From the NCBI GenBank assembly GCA_023402355.1, contig JAEXCG010000155.1, positions 1-8,240 of the forward strand: a DNA stretch of 8,240 bases, read 5' to 3'. Of this stretch, positions 5,815 through 8,240 are shown piece by piece. Source of the DNA: Bacillota bacterium. Its GTDB lineage: Bacteria; Bacillota; Clostridia; Christensenellales; Aristaeellaceae. Numbering within the stretch: position 1 is the stretch's first letter; each line of letters starts with the position of its first letter. Position numbers and translations under genes: made by a program. The notes beneath the pieces were generated by a model that was not told the origin of the DNA, made no database searches, and saw only the letters and a list, made by a program, of their open reading frames with translations.

Positions 5815-6923
5815 TTATTTTGCCGGAAGGAAACGCTCTGGACACGCTCTTCCTCCTCCGAGACAGCAAGACGCGGAGAATCTCCAGCGGGGACCCCAAG
5901 GGCAGCAACGACGATGCCGTACACATCGCCCCGGGCGATACGCATACCGCCGCTCAGATCGAAGGAAGCGGCATCATCCGCCATATCTGGTGTACGCTGA
6001 GCAGCAAGGACGAGGACATCCTGTGCCGCGCGGTCCTGCGGATGTATTGGGACGGCGAGGAGACGCCCAGCGTCGAAGCGCCGATCGGCGATTTCTTCGG
6101 AATCGGCATGGGCCTGACGCGCAACTTTGTCTCCGAGCCCCTCTCGATGTGTCCGCAGGACGGGCGAGGATTCAACTGCTACTTCCCCATGCCCTTTGAA
6201 AAGGAAGCTCGAATCACGCTGCACAACGAGTCGTCCCTACCGATGAACTTCTTCTATTACGTGGATTATGAGCTTACGCCCGTGGAATCCGACTATGCGC
6301 GCTTTCACGCCCAGTGGCGGCGCGAACCGGACACGGACGGCATCGCCCGAAAGCTCGGTTCCGCCCTGCGTGAGCGCAGCGCGCGCGCCGGAATCGACCG
6401 TCCGGAGGATTGGCCCGCAGGCTGGGACATTGAAAATCCCGACGGCGTGGGCAACTACACCCTTTTAGAGGCCACGGGGCGCGGGCATTACGTCGGCTGT
6501 AATCTGAATATCTTTAACTTTGAAAAGCAGATCAACGACTGGTACGGCGAGGGAGACGACATGATCTTCATCGACGGGGACCCGCATCCTACCCTTCAGG
6601 GCACAGGCACGGAGGATTACTTCAATACCGCCTACTGCCCCCGCCAGGAATACAGCGCCCCCTGGCACGGGCTAACCGTCTACTCCGGCGGCGAGCTCGG
6701 CCGTCCCTGGATGGGGGCGAACAGCATGTACCGTTTCCACATCAAGGACCCTATTCGCTTTGAGCGCTCAATCCGCGTGACGATCGAGCACGGACACGCC
6801 AACAAGCTCTCCAACGACTATTCCAGCACCGCCTACTGGTACCAGCAGGAGCCGCACGACGCCGCCTATCGCCTCCCGCCCGTGGAAGCGCGACTGCCCC
6901 GAAGAAACAGCGACGCCAAATAA
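5811..6923 (+). CDS. DUF2961 / GH172 family glycoside hydrolase, canonical subtype
   Basis: A second predicted intracellular GH172 enzyme, 370 residues from GTG 5811. Landmarks are RRISSGDPKGSNDD (22-35), IEGSGIIRHIWCTLS (50-64), RMYWDGEETPSV (77-88), IGDFFGIGMG (92-101), RGFNCYFPMPF (119-129), YTLLEATGRGHYVGCNLNI (216-234), WYGEGDD (244-250), FIDGDPHPTLQGTGTEDYF (253-271) and NDYSSTAYWYQ (335-345). The candidate catalytic pair is E247 and E268, 21 apart, the same spacing as E270/E291 reported for the founding GH172 enzyme. The start is uncertain: GTG 5811 overlaps the previous stop (GTGA), but TTG 5820 has AGAAAGG about 8 bases upstream with resemblance to the anti-SD complement, so the protein may be 3 residues shorter. 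Known GH172 proteins are trimeric jelly-roll assemblies. Context suggests hydrolysis of an imported fructo- or arabinofuranoside. Confidence 0.9.
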   Translation: MIILPEGNALDTLFLLRDSKTRRISSGDPKGSNDDAVHIAPGDTHTAAQIEGSGIIRHIWCTLSSKDEDILCRAVLRMYWDGEETPSVEAPIGDFFGIGMGLTRNFVSEPLSMCPQDGRGFNCYFPMPFEKEARITLHNESSLPMNFFYYVDYELTPVESDYARFHAQWRREPDTDGIARKLGSALRERSARAGIDRPEDWPAGWDIENPDGVGNYTLLEATGRGHYVGCNLNIFNFEKQINDWYGEGDDMIFIDGDPHPTLQGTGTEDYFNTAYCPRQEYSAPWHGLTVYSGGELGRPWMGANSMYRFHIKDPIRFERSIRVTIEHGHANKLSNDYSSTAYWYQQEPHDAAYRLPPVEARLPRRNSDAK

Positions 6924-6926
6924 AAG

Positions 6927-6954
6927 GAAGCTGCCGATATCTCTCGGCAGCTTC
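6927..6954. terminator. shared hairpin between convergent operon and yhaM
   Basis: GAAGCTGCCGA (6927-6937) pairs perfectly with 6944-6954 across a 6-base loop. On the minus strand the stem is followed by CCTTTTATTT, making a fair intrinsic terminator for yhaM. On the plus strand it is followed only by AAATCTTTATT, so it probably works less well for the operon. It starts 4 bases after the operon's last stop and ends 7 bases before the yhaM stop. Confidence 0.75.
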
Positions 6955-6960
6955 AAATCT

Positions 6961-7899
6961 TTATTCCGGAATTCTGTAGAGCTGGCGGTTGTCCATCGCC
7001 CAAACCTTTTCCGAAAAACCTCCGGGCGAGGTGCGCGCCAGCGCCTCCTGCATCTCAAACAGGCGCGCGTCCAGCGTATCGATGGTGTTGAGCACCTCCG
7101 CCTCCGGAAATTTGGGCGCCACCGGGCTTCCAAACTCCGGGATGCCGTGGTGGGAGAGCACCATGTGCTGCAGCAGCAGCACGACGTCCTTGCGCGCGCC
7201 GACCTTGTCCCCCGCCTTTTCGATGTCCACCACCCCGCGCACGATGTGGCCGATGAGCTTGCCCTGCGCCGTGTAGTCGGAAACCACGCCCAGCGTGTCG
7301 GCGTCCATCTCGCTCAGCTTTGCCAGGTCGTGGACGATGACCCCCGCCGCGAGCAGATCGCCGTTCAGCCAGGGGTAGACGGAAGCGATCGCCCGGGCGC
7401 AGCGCAGCATGCCCGTCATGTGGTGCAGAAGGCCGCTGCGCTCCGCGTGGTGCATCTGCTTGGCCGCCGGGAACGTGAGCAGGCGTTCGCCCGCCTGATC
7501 GAGCAATTCAAGCACCAGCGCGCGCAGGCTGTCCTCCGCGATGGATTCCGCCGCCGAGCGCACCTCGCCCATCATCGTCTCCGGCGATTCGGGCGCGCAG
7601 GGAACGAGCAGGGTCATGTCCACCGTCTCCTCCGAACCCGTGACCTTTACGCGCTCCACGCGAAGCTGCATGCGCCCCATAAACTCGTTGCCCGTGCCGC
7701 GCACCTGCACGATGCTGCCCTGGGGCGGCGGCGCGACCGTGCCATCCCACATCTTGGCGTTGATGGTTCCCGTTCGGTCGCCTAACGTCATATCCAAATA
7801 GAGCTTACCGCTGGACGCCGTCCGCTGCTCCGCGGAGCGCACCAGAAGATACCCCTCAAATTTTTCGTCCTTGCGAATCTGCGCTATGGTGTTTGCCAT
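6961..7899 (-). CDS. yhaM: 3'-5' exoribonuclease YhaM (OB fold + HD domain)
   Basis: A cytoplasmic 3'-to-5' exoribonuclease of 312 residues, close to the 314 of Bacillus subtilis YhaM. The N-terminal OB-fold RNA-binding part (about 15-90) shows GYLLVRSAEQRTASSGKLYL and GRMQLRVERV. The C-terminal HD phosphohydrolase part (about 150-280) carries the metal-binding candidates H159/H160 in LLHHMTGM, H190-D191 in VHDLAKL, H218 in IGHIVRG, H250/H251 in SHHGIPEFGSP, and D274/D277. The start ATG 7899-7897 has GGAGG 6 bases upstream (7910-7906). It is transcribed alone from its own promoter, converges on the sugar operon and diverges from tRNA-Ala; no functional link to the sugar genes is evident. Confidence 0.95.
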   Translation of the reverse strand: MANTIAQIRKDEKFEGYLLVRSAEQRTASSGKLYLDMTLGDRTGTINAKMWDGTVAPPPQGSIVQVRGTGNEFMGRMQLRVERVKVTGSEETVDMTLLVPCAPESPETMMGEVRSAAESIAEDSLRALVLELLDQAGERLLTFPAAKQMHHAERSGLLHHMTGMLRCARAIASVYPWLNGDLLAAGVIVHDLAKLSEMDADTLGVVSDYTAQGKLIGHIVRGVVDIEKAGDKVGARKDVVLLLQHMVLSHHGIPEFGSPVAPKFPEAEVLNTIDTLDARLFEMQEALARTSPGGFSEKVWAMDNRQLYRIPE

Positions 7900-7940
7900 C
7901 CTCTGCCTCCATCGATCGGCTGCACGCCGTGCTTATCCTC

Positions 7941-7969
7941 ATCATACGGGATTCTACGCCGCTTTTCAA
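7941..7969 (-). promoter_or_regulatory. sigma-A promoter of yhaM
   Basis: On the minus strand, TTGAAA (7969-7964) and TATGAT (7946-7941) are 17 bases apart. A start near 7934 gives a leader of about 35 bases containing the GGAGG site. It runs divergently from the tRNA promoter without overlapping it. Confidence 0.7.
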
Positions 7970-8012
7970 CCATCCGGCGCAAATTTTTTTGACATTGCCC
8001 GAAAGATTTCTC

Positions 8013-8041
8013 TTTACATCGCCGCATTCGTATGCTATAAT
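8013..8041 (+). promoter_or_regulatory. sigma-A promoter of tRNA-Ala
   Basis: TTTACA (8013-8018), a 17-base spacer and a perfect TATAAT (8036-8041) with TGC immediately before it. Transcription would start near 8048, only about 7 bases before the mature tRNA, so the 5' leader removed by RNase P is very short. A perfect TTGACA at 7989-7994 has no -10 at a proper distance and is not used in this model. Confidence 0.85.
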
Positions 8042-8054
8042 ATTATTCGTTCAC

Positions 8055-8130
8055 GGGGCATTAGCGCAGTTGGTAGCGCACAACACTGGCAGTGTTGGGG
8101 TCAGGAGTTCGAATCTCCTATGCTCCACCA
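8055..8130 (+). tRNA. tRNA-Ala (anticodon GGC)
   Basis: A complete 76-base cloverleaf. The acceptor stem pairs GGGGCAT (8055-8061) with ATGCTCC (8120-8126). The D stem is GCGC/GCGC. The anticodon stem CAACA/TGTTG encloses loop CTGGCAG, with anticodon GGC at 8088-8090. The T arm is AGGAG-TTCGAAT-CTCCT, followed by discriminator A and an encoded CCA. The third acceptor pair is G-U (G3-U70), the main identity signal for alanyl-tRNA synthetase, which confirms the alanine assignment. It should read GCC and GCU codons. Confidence 0.97.
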
Positions 8131-8136
8131 CAATTT

Positions 8137-8166
8137 GTCTGAAAACCACAGTTTTCAGACTTTTTT
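8137..8166 (+). terminator. intrinsic terminator after tRNA-Ala
   Basis: GTCTGAAAAC (8137-8146) pairs perfectly with GTTTTCAGAC (8151-8160) around loop CACA and is followed by six T. It begins 6 bases after the CCA end, so the tRNA appears to be a single-gene transcript. Confidence 0.9.
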
Positions 8167-8202
8167 GTTATCTATTTTCACAATTATCCGCCATGAAAAG
8201 CA

Positions 8203-8231
8203 AAAAAAGAGGCATCCTTATCCTCTTTTTT
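8203..8231. terminator. bidirectional terminator-like hairpin at right edge
   Basis: AAAAAAGAGG (8203-8212) can pair with CCTCTTTTTT (8222-8231) across a 9-base loop. T-runs follow the GAGG/CCTC core on both strands. The tRNA already has its own terminator, so this one more likely ends a minus-strand gene that lies beyond the right edge. The GC core is only 4 bp. Confidence 0.55.
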
Positions 8232-8240
8232 GAGCATATC

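Noticed and set aside
7147..7785. Plus-strand open frame opposite yhaM
   Set aside because: Antisense shadow of a conserved exoribonuclease, with low-complexity Arg/His-rich translation.
7989..7994. Perfect TTGACA as an alternative -35 for the tRNA
   Set aside because: At 17-18 bases downstream there is no acceptable -10 box; TTTACA at 8013-8018 is correctly spaced from TATAAT.
7871..8233. Open frame spanning the yhaM upstream region, tRNA and terminator
   Set aside because: It runs through a complete tRNA gene and two terminators, so coding is not credible.

Overview
The window looks like a piece of a GC-rich Firmicutes-type chromosome, probably Clostridia in the broad sense. The evidence is a set of strong AGGAGG-like ribosome binding sites, near-consensus sigma-A promoters with 17-base spacers, intrinsic terminators, a YhaM-type exoribonuclease and a tRNA-Ala with an encoded CCA end. 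The substrate-binding protein has a signal-peptidase-I type leader with no lipobox. I associate that with some gut Clostridia such as Christensenellales-like lineages, but this placement is a low-confidence inference.

Layout: bases 1-65 hold a plus-strand terminator for a gene lying left of the window. A LacI-family repressor runs on the minus strand (64-1110, TTG start). An AT-rich divergent control region follows (1111-1490) with one promoter for each direction, two near-identical CG-centred palindromes exactly 240 bp apart, and a separate inverted repeat in the 5' leader. A plus-strand operon then runs from about 1412 to 6923: substrate-binding protein, a large intercistronic hairpin, two ABC permeases, and two different DUF2961 (glycoside hydrolase family GH172) enzymes. 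A shared hairpin (6927-6954) separates the operon from a convergent yhaM gene (6961-7899, minus). After a short divergent promoter region come tRNA-Ala(GGC) (8055-8130) and its terminator, and a bidirectional terminator-like hairpin sits at the right edge.

How it works together (inference): an oligosaccharide is bound outside the cell by the binding protein and imported through the heterodimeric permease. Energy would come from an ATPase encoded elsewhere, since none is in the operon. The sugar would then be split in the cytoplasm by the two GH172 enzymes, neither of which has a signal peptide. The characterised GH172 enzymes act on alpha-D-fructofuranosides (difructose dianhydride I) and on D-arabinofuranosides of mycobacterial arabinan, so a furanoside-containing sugar is the best guess for the substrate. 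The LacI-type protein would repress the operon and probably itself through the paired operators. yhaM and the tRNA are housekeeping neighbours with no evident link to the sugar system.
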